Shown here one piece after another: positions 30,513-39,685 of a stretch of 64,000 bases of DNA. Made by a program: the position numbers and the translations under genes. The notes under the pieces were generated by a model that ran no database searches, had not been told where the DNA came from, and saw only the letters and a program-made list of their open reading frames with translations. The stretch is from Acidianus manzaensis. Its GTDB lineage: Archaea; Thermoproteota; Thermoprotei_A; Sulfolobales; Sulfolobaceae. Position 1 is the first letter of the stretch. The number at the start of each line of letters is the position of its first letter. The stretch is taken from positions 2,539,001 to 2,603,000 of the forward strand of contig NZ_CP020477.1 of NCBI RefSeq assembly GCF_002116695.1, given 5' to 3'.

Positions 30513-30828
30513 TAAAATCTTGATAAGTAAATTAGGATTACTCTGGATAATCTCTGGAATTTTAGGCGGTTTAGGTTATATTTTTGCGACATTTTATTTG
30601 ATGATAAAAAGAAAAGATTCAAGTAGATGGTTAAGTCTTATGTTTCTATTAGGTCCATTTGGATCAATAATTATTTACTTTATTACAAGAAAAGAATATG
30701 AGGATTTATCTTTAATTTCATTATACCTATTAATAGGATTCATAATTTGGATTCCAATAGCTTTAATCTTAGGATTAAACCCATTATATCAAATGTTAGG
30801 ATTTGCTCATGGTTGGTTAGGAGACTAA
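30505..30828 (+). CDS. small membrane protein, unknown
   Basis: 107 residues with three to four hydrophobic helices (LLWIISGILGGLGYIFATFY, then SLMFLLGPFGSIIIYFI and SLISLYLLIGFIIWIPIAL). It starts inside the end of the preceding gene and ends 12 bases inside the end of the convergent paralog. The tight packing suggests a unit with 30033-30512. No known motif. Confidence 0.6.
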   Translation: MYNKILISKLGLLWIISGILGGLGYIFATFYLMIKRKDSSRWLSLMFLLGPFGSIIIYFITRKEYEDLSLISLYLLIGFIIWIPIALILGLNPLYQMLGFAHGWLGD

Positions 30829-31365
30829 TATAGGAATTTTTATACTCTTCAAATTATTAATATATTTTAAGAGAATATCATTTATAACTACATTCCACAT
30901 TTTTGATGGAAGATTTTCGTATCTTCCTTTTTCATCAATATTTCCAATTCTAATCCCCATATCCCTTGCAACTCTCTTCAAACCATAAACGCATTCAGTA
31001 TAAACTGGACATTCGGGACATGCATATTTCATTGATTTAGTATCTATAAAAACTAAAACTCTATTTCCTTCATCAACGAATACCATACTATTATCAAAAT
31101 TTATTCCCTTTTCATTAACTATTATTGGGATAGCGACTTTAAATGAGATAGCATTTTCGTATAATAATTGAGCATCTCTAAGCTGAGAAAGAATATAGTA
31201 ATAATAGCTTTTGCTCACTGGCACTTCTTCTCTTTTATCGTTAACTAATACTTGAAAGTATGCATCATCAGTAGTAAATTTATTAAATAATTCTCTAGGT
31301 AGAAGTACTATGCTTTTTATCTTTGAAATGCTTCTACTTATTTTGACGAGTCTATAATCGCACAT
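30817..31365 (-). CDS. uncharacterised protein with cysteine cluster, paralog of 30033-30512
   Basis: 182 residues. The SKSYYYYILSQLR block is shared with the convergent gene at 30033. KYACPECPVYTECVYGLKR near residue 115 holds four cysteines (CPxC...C) that could bind zinc or an Fe-S cluster. A long C-terminal helical part follows. Two divergent copies in opposite directions with a membrane protein between them suggest a duplication and inversion. The role is unknown. Confidence 0.65.
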   Translation of the reverse strand: MCDYRLVKISRSISKIKSIVLLPRELFNKFTTDDAYFQVLVNDKREEVPVSKSYYYYILSQLRDAQLLYENAISFKVAIPIIVNEKGINFDNSMVFVDEGNRVLVFIDTKSMKYACPECPVYTECVYGLKRVARDMGIRIGNIDEKGRYENLPSKMWNVVINDILLKYINNLKSIKIPILVS

Positions 31366-31451
31366 ATCTAATTAAATTTTTAGGGTATTGTATATATAAA
31401 TTTAAAAACATGGAATCGTAAGACTTTTAACACTTTTAAGTACAACGAGTA

Positions 31452-31739
31452 CTAATATAGTCTAAGTATAATAATATTAACTTTAAAAGTTACAAAAATT
31501 AAGATAGGTAGAATAATTAGATAAAAACTAGTTACTTCATTTGCGGTCTGGGTCTCATTGAATTTCGTACTTATTATTCCTTCTAACTTCTCTACCTCTT
31601 CTTTGAATCTTGTTTTGCCGGATGGTAATTTTATTGGTGTTATTATTCCCTTTTTTACGTATTCTTGTAGTGTTCTTAATATTCCTAGTCTTTGGCATAC
31701 TTCTTTAGGTCTAAGTATTATAGAGAGATTTGTATACAA
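31452..31739 (-). pseudogene. IS607-type resolvase fragment (MerR-like N-terminal domain)
   Basis: The first 55 residues, LRPKEVCQRLGILRTLQEYV then IKLPSGKTRFKEEVEKLEGI, match the MerR-type DNA-binding start of the IS607 serine recombinase. The usual LGIS-Y/T-RTL hinge is short by about two residues, and the catalytic serine domain is missing. The last 35 codons are unrelated hydrophobic sequence. No tnpB partner lies next to it. It is a relic. Confidence 0.65.
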
Positions 31740-32026
31740 ACTATAAAAACTAGGTAAAAATAAAACAGTTTCTCACGACATTAATCATTATAAGTAAAAA
31801 TTCTTTTTATTTTTTAACTATCAGTAATTATAATATAAAAGTAAAAATTATTAATTTAGTTCTTATATAACTATTTAATAAATACTTTAATTTAAATAGA
31901 TAGGTGTTGGAACTATAATATTTTATTTATACATTAAAGTAACAATTATAAAAATATTTTACATTTTTTTACTTTGCAAATCTCATAATGGTTAACTTTA
32001 TAAATCTTTAAAAAAAGTAAATAGTT
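31740..32026. other. AT-rich gap, nothing recognised
   Basis: 287 bases between the IS607 relic and the monooxygenase-like gene. It has very low GC and shows no reading frame or stable fold. Promoter elements of the next gene (TATA-like tttataaat near 31993-32004) lie at its end. Confidence 0.35.
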
Positions 32027-32323
32027 ATGATAAATGTAGGCCTATATTATAGGGTAAAACCAGGTCATGAGCAAGATTTTGAAAAATCTTTTGAAGGCGT
32101 AGTTACATTTTTGAAAGGGCATGTTGAAGGATTTAGAGATGCAAAATTATATAGGAGTGTAAACGATCCACAAGAATACATGATTTATAGTGAATGGGAT
32201 TCTATAGAAACGTTTAAAAAATTCATGTTAAGTAGACAATTTTCAGATACAACACAATATGGAAAAACTATATTAGAAGGAATTCCAAGGCATAGAATAT
32301 TTAAAGAAGTAAACGAAGAATAA
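32027..32323 (+). CDS. antibiotic biosynthesis monooxygenase (ABM) domain protein
   Basis: 98 residues of the dimeric alpha/beta-barrel type. INVGLYYRVKPGHEQDFEKS and a central MIYSEWDSIETFKKFM are typical for ABM proteins. Family members include cofactor-free monooxygenases and heme-degrading enzymes; the substrate cannot be assigned. The stop lies nine bases from the convergent permease stop. Confidence 0.8.
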   Translation: MINVGLYYRVKPGHEQDFEKSFEGVVTFLKGHVEGFRDAKLYRSVNDPQEYMIYSEWDSIETFKKFMLSRQFSDTTQYGKTILEGIPRHRIFKEVNEE

Positions 32324-32332
32324 AAATATTTG

Positions 32333-33733
32333 TTAATTTTCCATTCTATTAGATTTTTCTAATTCCTCTAAAGCTTTAGTTTTTATTCCGCTTTTTACAG
32401 CCAAGAAATGGAAAACTAAAACTACAACAGCAATAACTATCGTATCTTCAGGAAATGGAATAACTTTACCTGGACCAAATCCTCCAAAATATGATAAGCC
32501 CAATATAACAAATATGAATCCAAGTAGCCATAATCCAGATTTAACCTCATCTTTACCTTCCTTATCTCCTAAGGAATATAAGACTAAAGCATTCCCAAAA
32601 ACTATTACAGCAAGAATAACTAAGTACCCTATAAATAATATTACGTTATTTGATGTAAGATAATTACTATTCACAATATAATAATAAGAAGCTATTGGAA
32701 TGGTAATTAAATCTATAATACCTAAAATCATGCTTGCTTTTTTATTAACTCCTAAAATCCTATGAGCATAATAACTAAAGAATAAAGGTAAACCTACGAA
32801 AATTGCAGTTATTACATAAAATAGAGTAGTAAACCCGGACCAGTACACTAGTAAACCAGCAGACAATGTAGCTAAAGGTGCTATTAAACTTCCTGCAGGA
32901 ACAGTGTAAGGTCTACATAAATCTGGAGCTAATCTCCTCAAAGTAGCCATACCTATTCCACCCATCATATAGGTAAAAACTGAAGCAGACGATAATATTG
33001 AAGTTAAAGTAACCCAAGCTGGAAAAGGCAAAAGAAAAACAGAACCGATAATAATTGTTAGTATTAGAGAAAATATAGGAATCTTATTCTTTCCTATAGT
33101 CATAAAGATTTGAGGAAGATATGCATTAGTAGAAAACGCATAAATAGTTCTAGATGCAGTACCCATGTAAATCCAACCAGTACCACTTGGAGAAATAACA
33201 GCATCAAGAAGCAAAATTATAGACCAAACATAGAAAACCAAGAAAACTAATCCTAAAACACCAGAATCTCTAAAAAGGAAATAGAAAGGCCCATTAGATA
33301 ATGCAGTATTTTCCAAAGCCTTCCAATCTCCAGGATAAACTCCCAAAGCACTCCAATTTAAACCACCAATAAAAACAATCTGAAGCATAACATAAATTAG
33401 TATACCTATCAGTAAAGATCCGACAACCGCAAAAGATAAACTTTTCCTAGGATTTCTAGCTTCTCCGGAATAATCAATAGGTTGCCTAAAACCTAAATAA
33501 GAAAATAAAATACCAGCATTAGGAATAGCAAAAAGAACAGCAGAAAATCCTCCATATCCAACAGCAGTATCCCTAGCTTGAGGAACAAAATTTATTGAGA
33601 AGTTAGAAGTATGAAAATATAAAACTAAAAGTAAAATTATAGTTATGCTAGGAATTAATAACTTCCACCAACCTACACCATGGCTAATTTTTCCTAAAAC
33701 TTTTACTCCAAAATAATTTATAAAGAAAAACAT
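32333..33733 (-). CDS. amino acid permease (APC), C-terminal part of a split gene
   Basis: 466 codons covering about ten membrane helices of an APC-family transporter (FINYFGVKVLGKISHG through the hydrophobic C-terminus). The ATG at 33733 lies within what would be a helix. It follows the N-terminal part by two bases in the -1 frame. One extra T in the T6 tract at 33738-33743 would give VFLIMFFFINYFG, a smooth helix, and a protein of about 613 residues. Either the gene is broken, recoded, or the tract was misread. Confidence 0.75.
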   Translation of the reverse strand: MFFFINYFGVKVLGKISHGVGWWKLLIPSITIILLLVLYFHTSNFSINFVPQARDTAVGYGGFSAVLFAIPNAGILFSYLGFRQPIDYSGEARNPRKSLSFAVVGSLLIGILIYVMLQIVFIGGLNWSALGVYPGDWKALENTALSNGPFYFLFRDSGVLGLVFLVFYVWSIILLLDAVISPSGTGWIYMGTASRTIYAFSTNAYLPQIFMTIGKNKIPIFSLILTIIIGSVFLLPFPAWVTLTSILSSASVFTYMMGGIGMATLRRLAPDLCRPYTVPAGSLIAPLATLSAGLLVYWSGFTTLFYVITAIFVGLPLFFSYYAHRILGVNKKASMILGIIDLITIPIASYYYIVNSNYLTSNNVILFIGYLVILAVIVFGNALVLYSLGDKEGKDEVKSGLWLLGFIFVILGLSYFGGFGPGKVIPFPEDTIVIAVVVLVFHFLAVKSGIKTKALEELEKSNRMEN

Positions 33734-33735
33734 GA

Positions 33736-34176
33736 TTAAAAAACATAATCTATAGCAATACCTAAAGGAGTTAAAACACCATGAACAGCTAAAGAACTAA
33801 CTAAAGAAGAAAGATAAGTAACTGAAGCTGTAGCTTCAGCAGCTGCAGAAATAGAAGTAGAAATTAAGTATGCCCAGCTCATAATAAAACCTACTAGTCC
33901 ACCATGAGTATAATGAGGATATCTACCAATTCCTCCTGATCTGGGTATTGCAGAGCTTATTTCAGCATAAGCTAAAGCTATGAATAAAATAAGAATACCT
34001 CCAATTATCCAAGATAAAATTGAAGCACCACCAGCATCAGCAGAAGCGTAAAGAGTTGCAAATAACCAACCAGAGCCTATAATTCCTCCTAAGCCAATAT
34101 AAAATAATTCCATTTTGCTTAAACTCTTCCTCAATTGTTTATCGCTTTCCTTTCCAAAATCCCTTGCTCTAGCCAT
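33736..34176 (-). CDS. amino acid permease (APC), N-terminal part of a split gene
   Basis: 146 codons. The APC start region is plain: LSKMELFYIGLGGIIGSGWL, where GGIIGSG is the substrate-binding break in helix 1. SAIPRSGGIGRYPHYTHG follows. It ends in TAA directly after GTTTTTT. Its partner frame is 32333-33733. The ATG lies inside a promoter context with TATA-like tttatac on the minus strand near 34200. APC proteins import amino acids with protons. Confidence 0.78.
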   Translation of the reverse strand: MARARDFGKESDKQLRKSLSKMELFYIGLGGIIGSGWLFATLYASADAGGASILSWIIGGILILFIALAYAEISSAIPRSGGIGRYPHYTHGGLVGFIMSWAYLISTSISAAAEATASVTYLSSLVSSLAVHGVLTPLGIAIDYVF

Positions 34177-34810
34177 AGTTTATTAAATAATATAAACAGT
34201 ATAAAAAAGCTTTGTTTAATATAGTATATACACTAAAGTATAATGCATTTAAACTTACTAAACTTTAGGAATTATATGTATAGAAATAAATTATAAATCA
34301 GTCTTAAAGCATGTTATCTTACTGTAATAATAATTTAGAAACTATTTAGAGTATAAAGGAACTCAGTCTAATTGGATAATGCTGAATAAGGACAGAATTG
34401 TAACTCTTATTAGATCTACTAAATTTAAAAAACGCTAAGAAATAATTAATTACCTTCTGTAATTATAGAATAATGTAAATAAATTGCCAAATGATAACAA
34501 CTAAGAAATTACGTTATAAACTTTGTAATTCTTACATGTTTAAAACAAAAAGTTTTAAGCAGTAAATAAAATTCTAAACAATTTTATTGATAACAATAAT
34601 TCTGAACTTATTAAGACCTATATTTAAGGATAGTTTTTTCAAATCCTTCCTTCAGTTTCGTATAATTTTTTACTTCTTTTTTATTTTTTAAAGCTCATGT
34701 TGTACTTATAAAAACTTTTTAACGATAAAGTTTTTATGGTTAGACAATACGAAAAAATTGAATTTCAAGATTTAATTTACAGCTTTTTTATAAAAGATAA
34801 GAAAGAAAAA
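34177..34810. other. 634-base region with no clear gene
   Basis: AT-rich gap between two minus-strand genes. A 27-codon plus-strand frame (34736-34819) with a TATA-like cttataaaa about 30 bases upstream is the only candidate, and it overlaps the end of the convergent gene. I do not call it. Nothing else was recognised. Confidence 0.4.
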
Positions 34811-36082
34811 TTACATTGACTTATTTTCAATTTTTAAATCTTTTAGTATTTTTAAAACCACATTATAACCAGAAACTCCTACTACTTGACCACCAGGATA
34901 AGTGCCTGCTCCAGTTAAATACAAACCTTTTATAGGGGAAGAATAACCCCAACCCTTCATAGGTCTTCCATCAAAAAGATAAGGCTCTCTCATAGGCAAA
35001 TGATTTAGATCACCACCAGGTAAAATATAATCTTTCTCAGCTTTTTCAGCAGTTAACTCTTCTTGATAAATTACGTTTCCTTTGAAAATATCTAAAGCCT
35101 CGTCTAAGTCTCCCATCATTTCCATAACATAACCTCCGATAGAATCATCTACAGCATACGGTAAGACTATTTCTCCTGCATCACAATCAATAATAGAAGA
35201 CTTAAACTTAGCCAAATCTTCTGGCATTTTAGGCTCATTTTCAAAAATCAGATTATATTTAACCCAACCATACCTTCTGACAGGAAACTTAACGTTAATA
35301 TCAGCTAACTTAACAGTTTCAGCAGGGCTTACAGCAGATACTATTAAATCAAAATCTTCTTCCTTATTATCAAATTTAATCCCTTTTACTTGATCATTTT
35401 TTGAAATAATTTTGTCTACTTTAGTATTTAGTCTAATTTTGACTCCTATTTTTTCAGCTTCTTCCTTGATCCTTTCAGCTACAGTTCCCATTCCTCCTTT
35501 TACGAAAGACCAATTAGCGTAAAAATAAGAAACTAAATAAGCAGGAGAATTTTCCATACTTGGATAGATAAAAAATCTATGATATTTCTTATTCGAGATA
35601 TACTTGTTTAAGAACTCGCCAGAAGTTAACTTCATAATTTCTTCAACTCCTATTTTTTCAGCTTCCTCAGTAATTTCTTCCTTTGAAGGAGGAGTATCTA
35701 CGAAAGTGAATTTCTCCTCTAGCATAGATTTAAATCTAGAAATTATATCTTCAAATTCTCCAAAATTTTCTTCTCCTATACTTTTTAATTCTTTTATTCT
35801 TCTTTCTCTATTCCTCCAAAAAGGAATAGGCTTATCGTCATAAATTATCTGAACTGGGTCTTGTTCAATAACTGGAATCTTGAACTCTTTGACTAACTTA
35901 GATGGCATTAAACCTAAAACATAAGAGGCCCTACTAATTTTCACTCCGTTTACAATTTCAGTATCAGCCATGCCTCCAACTTTAGATCTACCTTCAAAAA
36001 CCGTAACGTCAAAACCATTTTTCCTCAAATAGTATGCAGAAATTAATCCATTATGACCAGCACCTATTACAGCAACCTTCAT
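34811..36082 (-). CDS. FAD-dependent oxidoreductase, phytoene desaturase/PYROXD2-like
   Basis: 423 residues. [20 protein letters not shown] is the N-terminal dinucleotide-binding motif, followed by [14 protein letters not shown]. The C-terminal FAD motif is [20 protein letters not shown]. This layout is that of CrtI-like amine-oxidase-superfamily enzymes. A carotenoid role is possible because a CruF-like gene lies 3.6 kb away, but the sequence also fits other PYROXD2-type proteins. It stands alone with long gaps on both sides. Confidence 0.8.
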   Translation of the reverse strand: MKVAVIGAGHNGLISAYYLRKNGFDVTVFEGRSKVGGMADTEIVNGVKISRASYVLGLMPSKLVKEFKIPVIEQDPVQIIYDDKPIPFWRNRERRIKELKSIGEENFGEFEDIISRFKSMLEEKFTFVDTPPSKEEITEEAEKIGVEEIMKLTSGEFLNKYISNKKYHRFFIYPSMENSPAYLVSYFYANWSFVKGGMGTVAERIKEEAEKIGVKIRLNTKVDKIISKNDQVKGIKFDNKEEDFDLIVSAVSPAETVKLADINVKFPVRRYGWVKYNLIFENEPKMPEDLAKFKSSIIDCDAGEIVLPYAVDDSIGGYVMEMMGDLDEALDIFKGNVIYQEELTAEKAEKDYILPGGDLNHLPMREPYLFDGRPMKGWGYSSPIKGLYLTGAGTYPGGQVVGVSGYNVVLKILKDLKIENKSM

Positions 36083-36600
36083 ACTATATTAACTATCTTA
36101 GAGCAATAAAACTATTACGTTCTATTTTAAATTCTCTTTTTAGAATAATGAATTTAACAATATAGATATAAAGAGACTCAATTAACACTTAACTCATAAT
36201 TAAATTATACAAGTATTAAATTTTCATGGGAATCTTGCTAAGCTTCCTTAAATAGCAGGAAGGGGATAATAAAAAATTTTTAAGTTAATACCTAAGCTTT
36301 ACGGATATTATACTATATCACGATGAAAAAGTCGGTTTTTTAATCAAGTTATATACGTTATATTTATCTAATATTTAACAATTAGTTATTTATTTTTTGA
36401 TATTTAAACCTTCTCTTCCTAAAGATTAATGATAATTATCATAAAACTTCGTAAAATTTTCATATTACCTTCATAGAGAATATAAAATAATATATACATA
36501 GTTAGGTTGACTTATTAAATAGTATTTAAAAATCTAAGGATTAAGAAAAATATTAAACGTTAATACGTCAACTTTTTTAAATTAAAGTTTAATTCGATTG
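36083..36600. other. 518-base region with no gene seen
   Basis: Very AT-rich gap upstream of the first microgene. It includes the promoter of the FAD-dependent oxidoreductase on the minus strand. No coding frame, repeat or hairpin of note was found. Confidence 0.4.
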
Positions 36601-36652
36601 ATGTTAATAATTTTTATAAACTTATTGAGAGGTATATGAATTCAGATCACAA
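36601..36652 (+). promoter_or_regulatory. promoter shared by twin microgenes, copy 1
   Basis: The TATA-like tttttataaactta (36611-36624) is centred 37 bases before the ATG at 36653. Nearly the whole 50-base stretch is repeated before the second microgene (48517-48565), with the same spacing. The expected transcript start, about 25 bases after the TATA centre, is just before the ATG. Confidence 0.6.
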
Positions 36653-36712
36653 ATGGCAAAGAAAGGCGGAAAGAAGCAAGGTCAACAACAAGGCGGAGAA
36701 AAGAAACAATAA
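36653..36712 (+). CDS. 19-residue basic microprotein, copy 1
   Basis: ATG at 36653, TAA at 36710-36712. The peptide MAKKGGKKQGQQQGGEKKQ is very basic and Gln/Gly-rich. A near copy (MAKKGGKKQGQQEGENKKQ) lies at 48566-48625, with the same promoter. A hairpin-like gataact...agttatt and T tracts (tttttgctttttt) follow the stop. Alternative overlapping frames start before the predicted transcript start, so they are less likely. It may be a microprotein or a short RNA whose frame is incidental; a role with nucleic acid is only a guess from charge. Confidence 0.5.
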   Translation: MAKKGGKKQGQQQGGEKKQ

Positions 36713-37019
36713 TAAGGAATAAAGATAACTAGATTTTAAAGTTATTATTTTTGCTTTTTTATCCCTATATTTTTCTATGTGCGTAAGACAGTATTTTTAG
36801 CTCCAATTATTCAATTAATGTGAAATAAGTCTTGTATCAGATAGTAATTATTTTATTTCTTTACTTCTCCATATAAATTCCATAAAACATTAGATATTCT
36901 AGCTTGTTCTGGAGTATACTCCAAATATCTAAATTGACCTTTCTTTTCACGGAAATCTATTAGGTAATTTGGAGTGAACTCCAAAAAATTAATTATAGAC
37001 TTCTGGAGTATACTCCATA
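36713..37019 (+). other. region between microgene and DUF4143 ATPase gene
   Basis: 307 bases holding the microgene terminator and the three GGAGTATACTCC-type palindromes of the next gene (separate entry). No other gene is visible. Confidence 0.5.
36910..37017 (+). promoter_or_regulatory. three palindromic operator-like sites
   Basis: TGGAGTATACTCCA occurs at 36910-36923 and again at 37004-37017; TGGAGTGAACTCCA at 36970-36983. The outer two are perfect 14-base palindromes and the last ends two bases before the start codon. Such sites over the start of a probably leaderless transcript suggest a repressor that would block transcription of the ATPase gene, perhaps itself. I do not know the binding protein. 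Confidence 0.7.
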
Positions 37020-38240
37020 ATGAAATTAGAAGATATTAAGAGCGTAATAAAGGACCAGAAAGAATCTCTTCAAATTCTCTTATCTAACTCTATAGAGAGG
37101 GACGTTCCGGATCTTCTTTCATATTTGACTATTCCCAATGTTCTAGTTATTTTAGGGGTTAGAAGGTCAGGCAAATCAACATTAGCAGGCTTACTCATGA
37201 AGGGAAAAAATTTTGGTTATGTTAATTTTGATGATGATCGTTTATCTCTAAATGTAGAAGACTTATGGAAAGTTGAGTCTGCGATCTACGAATTGTACGG
37301 AAATGTAGACTACTTTTTGTTTGATGAGATTCAAAATGTAAATGGTTGGGAAAGATTTGTATCTAGATTAAGAAACACCAAAAGAATTATAGTAACTGGC
37401 AGTAATTCTAAGTTATTATCTAATGAGTTAGGAACATCGCTAACGGGTAGACATGTAGACTTTACATTATTCCCTTTCTCTTTTAACGAATATTTAAGGT
37501 TTAGAAAAGTTAATTTAGAATATCCATTTACTACAAGAGAAATTGCGTTAATAAAAAGGTATTTAGAAGAATATTTAAATATTGGGGGATTCCCTGAAGC
37601 TCAAATACTTGGCAGAAAAATACTGGAAAGCATTTATAATGATATACTGTTCAAGGACATAGTGCAGAGGTTAAGAATTAAGCAAATTACTAAATTCAAA
37701 GATTTTTCTAGAGCTATAACTTCCCTATATTCTTCCGAAGTTTCTCTAAATAGAATAAGCAAAATGTTATCGATTGATTACAAGACCATAGATCAATGGT
37801 TTGACGGATTAGTAAATTCCTTTCTAGTTTATCCTTTAGAAAAATATAATCCAAAATTGGAAAGAATAAGAGAAAACAAGAAAATTTATGTTGTTGATCC
37901 AGGTTTAATACGATTAGTATCGATAAAAATAGATATAGGTAGAATTATGGAAAATATAGTATATATACAACTTATGAGAAAAAATCAATCGAGAAATGAA
38001 TTATATTACTTTAAAGGAAAAGACTACGAGATAGATTTTGTAGATACTAAAAATAAGAGACTAATTCAAGTAACTTATGGTGATATTAAAGACAGAGAAA
38101 TCAATGCATTAGTTAAAGCTAATGAAATATTTCAGGAATATGAAAAAATAATTATCAGTTGGGATATTGAAGATATCGTAAAGAAAGATAACCTAAAAAT
38201 TAAAATAATACCATTATGGAAATTTTTACTACAGTCTTAA
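37020..38240 (+). CDS. AAA ATPase with DUF4143 domain
   Basis: 406 residues. Walker A is VLGVRRSGKST-like (ILGVRRSGKSTLAGLL, near residue 44) and Walker B is VDYFLFDEIQNV near 99, followed by ITGSNSKLLSNELGTSLTGRH as in the AAA_14 family. The C-terminal half has a winged-helix section (ISKMLSIDYKTIDQWFDGL) and a DUF4143 nuclease-like fold (YYFKGKDYEIDFV). These proteins are widespread in archaea with unclear roles, some toxin- or defense-related. The gene is alone, behind three palindromes. Confidence 0.87.
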   Translation: MKLEDIKSVIKDQKESLQILLSNSIERDVPDLLSYLTIPNVLVILGVRRSGKSTLAGLLMKGKNFGYVNFDDDRLSLNVEDLWKVESAIYELYGNVDYFLFDEIQNVNGWERFVSRLRNTKRIIVTGSNSKLLSNELGTSLTGRHVDFTLFPFSFNEYLRFRKVNLEYPFTTREIALIKRYLEEYLNIGGFPEAQILGRKILESIYNDILFKDIVQRLRIKQITKFKDFSRAITSLYSSEVSLNRISKMLSIDYKTIDQWFDGLVNSFLVYPLEKYNPKLERIRENKKIYVVDPGLIRLVSIKIDIGRIMENIVYIQLMRKNQSRNELYYFKGKDYEIDFVDTKNKRLIQVTYGDIKDREINALVKANEIFQEYEKIIISWDIEDIVKKDNLKIKIIPLWKFLLQS

Positions 38241-38331
38241 AACGCAAAAGTTCATCGTGATAATATTCTATACATAAAATATAACCGAGAATATTAACGA
38301 GCAGATTGTATTTTTAAAAATAAAAAAATTA

Positions 38332-38967
38332 CTATTGATCAAACGGAAAAATAGTTATGAAAACGTACATATTTTTGACGTTTGAGTCCATCGTATTATT
38401 TACTATTATATTTAATATTATTGATTTATGCACATTCAAAGTGTATGGTATAGGCGTTGCCGAAACTAATGAAAAAGGTGAGGATACGTTTACAGATACA
38501 ATGCCAACTGGTGGATACCTAATAGACGTTATATTTAAGGAGATCATATAATCTCCATTAAAACTTGCATTATAATTTAATGTAAGATAACAAGGAACAC
38601 CTGCTAATGTGCAAATTTTATCAGTAAAGCTGTTAATTCCGTTAAATAAAACGTGAATTGCAACACCATTTACATCAATAATTAATGAATTATTTATTAT
38701 GCTATTAGAAATATTAGTAGTAGAAGTACTAGTAGAAGTATTTAGTTGCTCTATATGATCTGATTTTACTGGAATTTTAGTATTTTCGACTGTATTCGAA
38801 TTTTCACTATAGTATCTCATGGTAAGGATAAGTAACGAGAAAGTCAAAAGTAAAATGACTATTCCTATAATTTTTATTGTTTTTCCTGCTCTAAATATCG
38901 AGTTAATATTAGTGAAAACATCAAAATTCCATGTTGATTGATGAGATATCTTATTATTTATATACAT
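38332..38967 (-). CDS. membrane-anchored surface protein, related to 56301-56711
   Basis: 211 residues. One hydrophobic helix (KIIGIVILLLTFSLLILTM, about residues 34-53) follows a short cytoplasmic part. A Ser/Thr-rich linker (NTSTSTSTTNISNS) leads to an extracellular domain with many glycosylation sequons. The tail SPFSLVSATPIPYTLN matches SPFTLVSATPIPYTLG in the protein at 56301. Two paralogs in one window suggest a common surface-protein family. Function unknown. Confidence 0.65.
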   Translation of the reverse strand: MYINNKISHQSTWNFDVFTNINSIFRAGKTIKIIGIVILLLTFSLLILTMRYYSENSNTVENTKIPVKSDHIEQLNTSTSTSTTNISNSIINNSLIIDVNGVAIHVLFNGINSFTDKICTLAGVPCYLTLNYNASFNGDYMISLNITSIRYPPVGIVSVNVSSPFSLVSATPIPYTLNVHKSIILNIIVNNTMDSNVKNMYVFITIFPFDQ

Positions 38968-39053
38968 AATTTGTTATTTATGTTTAAACATAAAAACTTT
39001 TTCCATATGTCATTTTTTAATGATAAAAAACTATTTGATAGAAAAACCAACAG

Positions 39054-39617
39054 CTAGAATTCAGCTATAGCTCTTACTGGAGCTCCGTCAACTCCTTTCA
39101 ATTTAAGAGGAAGGCAAGTGAATTTTACAACTTTATTTAAAATTTTTTCTAGGTTATTGGATAAATTTTCTACAATTAGAATATCATTCTTTAAAAGAAA
39201 ACGATGAACCTCACTATTTCCTATACTTGGCGAATCTATACCTACTAGCTTATATCCTTTTTCAACAATTTCCATAGCTTCATCTACTGTAATTTCAGAT
39301 TCTTTAAGTTTTAAATCACAATTTTTATAACCAGAATAAATTAGCAGGAAATCAACATTATCTGGTTTATCTGGAATTTTGCCAGGATAACTAAAAACTA
39401 TCGCATTACCAATAAACCTAGAAATTTCATATTTATCCAAAGTTTTTCCATTTTCAATAAAATGAGATTGAACATCCACATGAGTACCAGTATGAGTACC
39501 TAAAAACAAAGAATGAATAACATAATCCTCTATCCTTATTTCGGAAATTTTAGGTTTTGGATCTCCGGGAAAAACTGGCATATTTTCTTCTATACATTCC
39601 GTTAAGTCTATAATCAT
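39054..39617 (-). CDS. cyclase/kynurenine formamidase-like hydrolase
   Basis: 187 residues. The metal-binding motif HTGTHVDVQSHF near residue 41 is the HxGTHxD...H signature of the cyclase (PF04199) family. ENMPVFPGDPKP near the start is the other conserved stretch. An in-frame TTG five codons upstream (39632) exists; I use the ATG at 39617. Family members hydrolyse formyl-kynurenine or related amides; the substrate here is unknown. Confidence 0.83.
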   Translation of the reverse strand: MIIDLTECIEENMPVFPGDPKPKISEIRIEDYVIHSLFLGTHTGTHVDVQSHFIENGKTLDKYEISRFIGNAIVFSYPGKIPDKPDNVDFLLIYSGYKNCDLKLKESEITVDEAMEIVEKGYKLVGIDSPSIGNSEVHRFLLKNDILIVENLSNNLEKILNKVVKFTCLPLKLKGVDGAPVRAIAEF

Positions 39618-39685
39618 ACAAAAATAATTCAATAAGAAGTTATATATAAAGTATAAAGCAGGAAAATCAAGGATAAAAACTACTA

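Noticed and set aside
34736..34819. 27-codon plus-strand frame with a TATA-like box
   Set aside because: It overlaps the end of the convergent FAD oxidoreductase gene and has no copy or feature that supports it.
36636..36719. Alternative frame of the microgene starting at an earlier ATG (MNSDHKWQRKAERS)
   Set aside because: The ATG lies about 20 bases after the TATA centre, ahead of the expected transcript start, and the length differs between the two copies.
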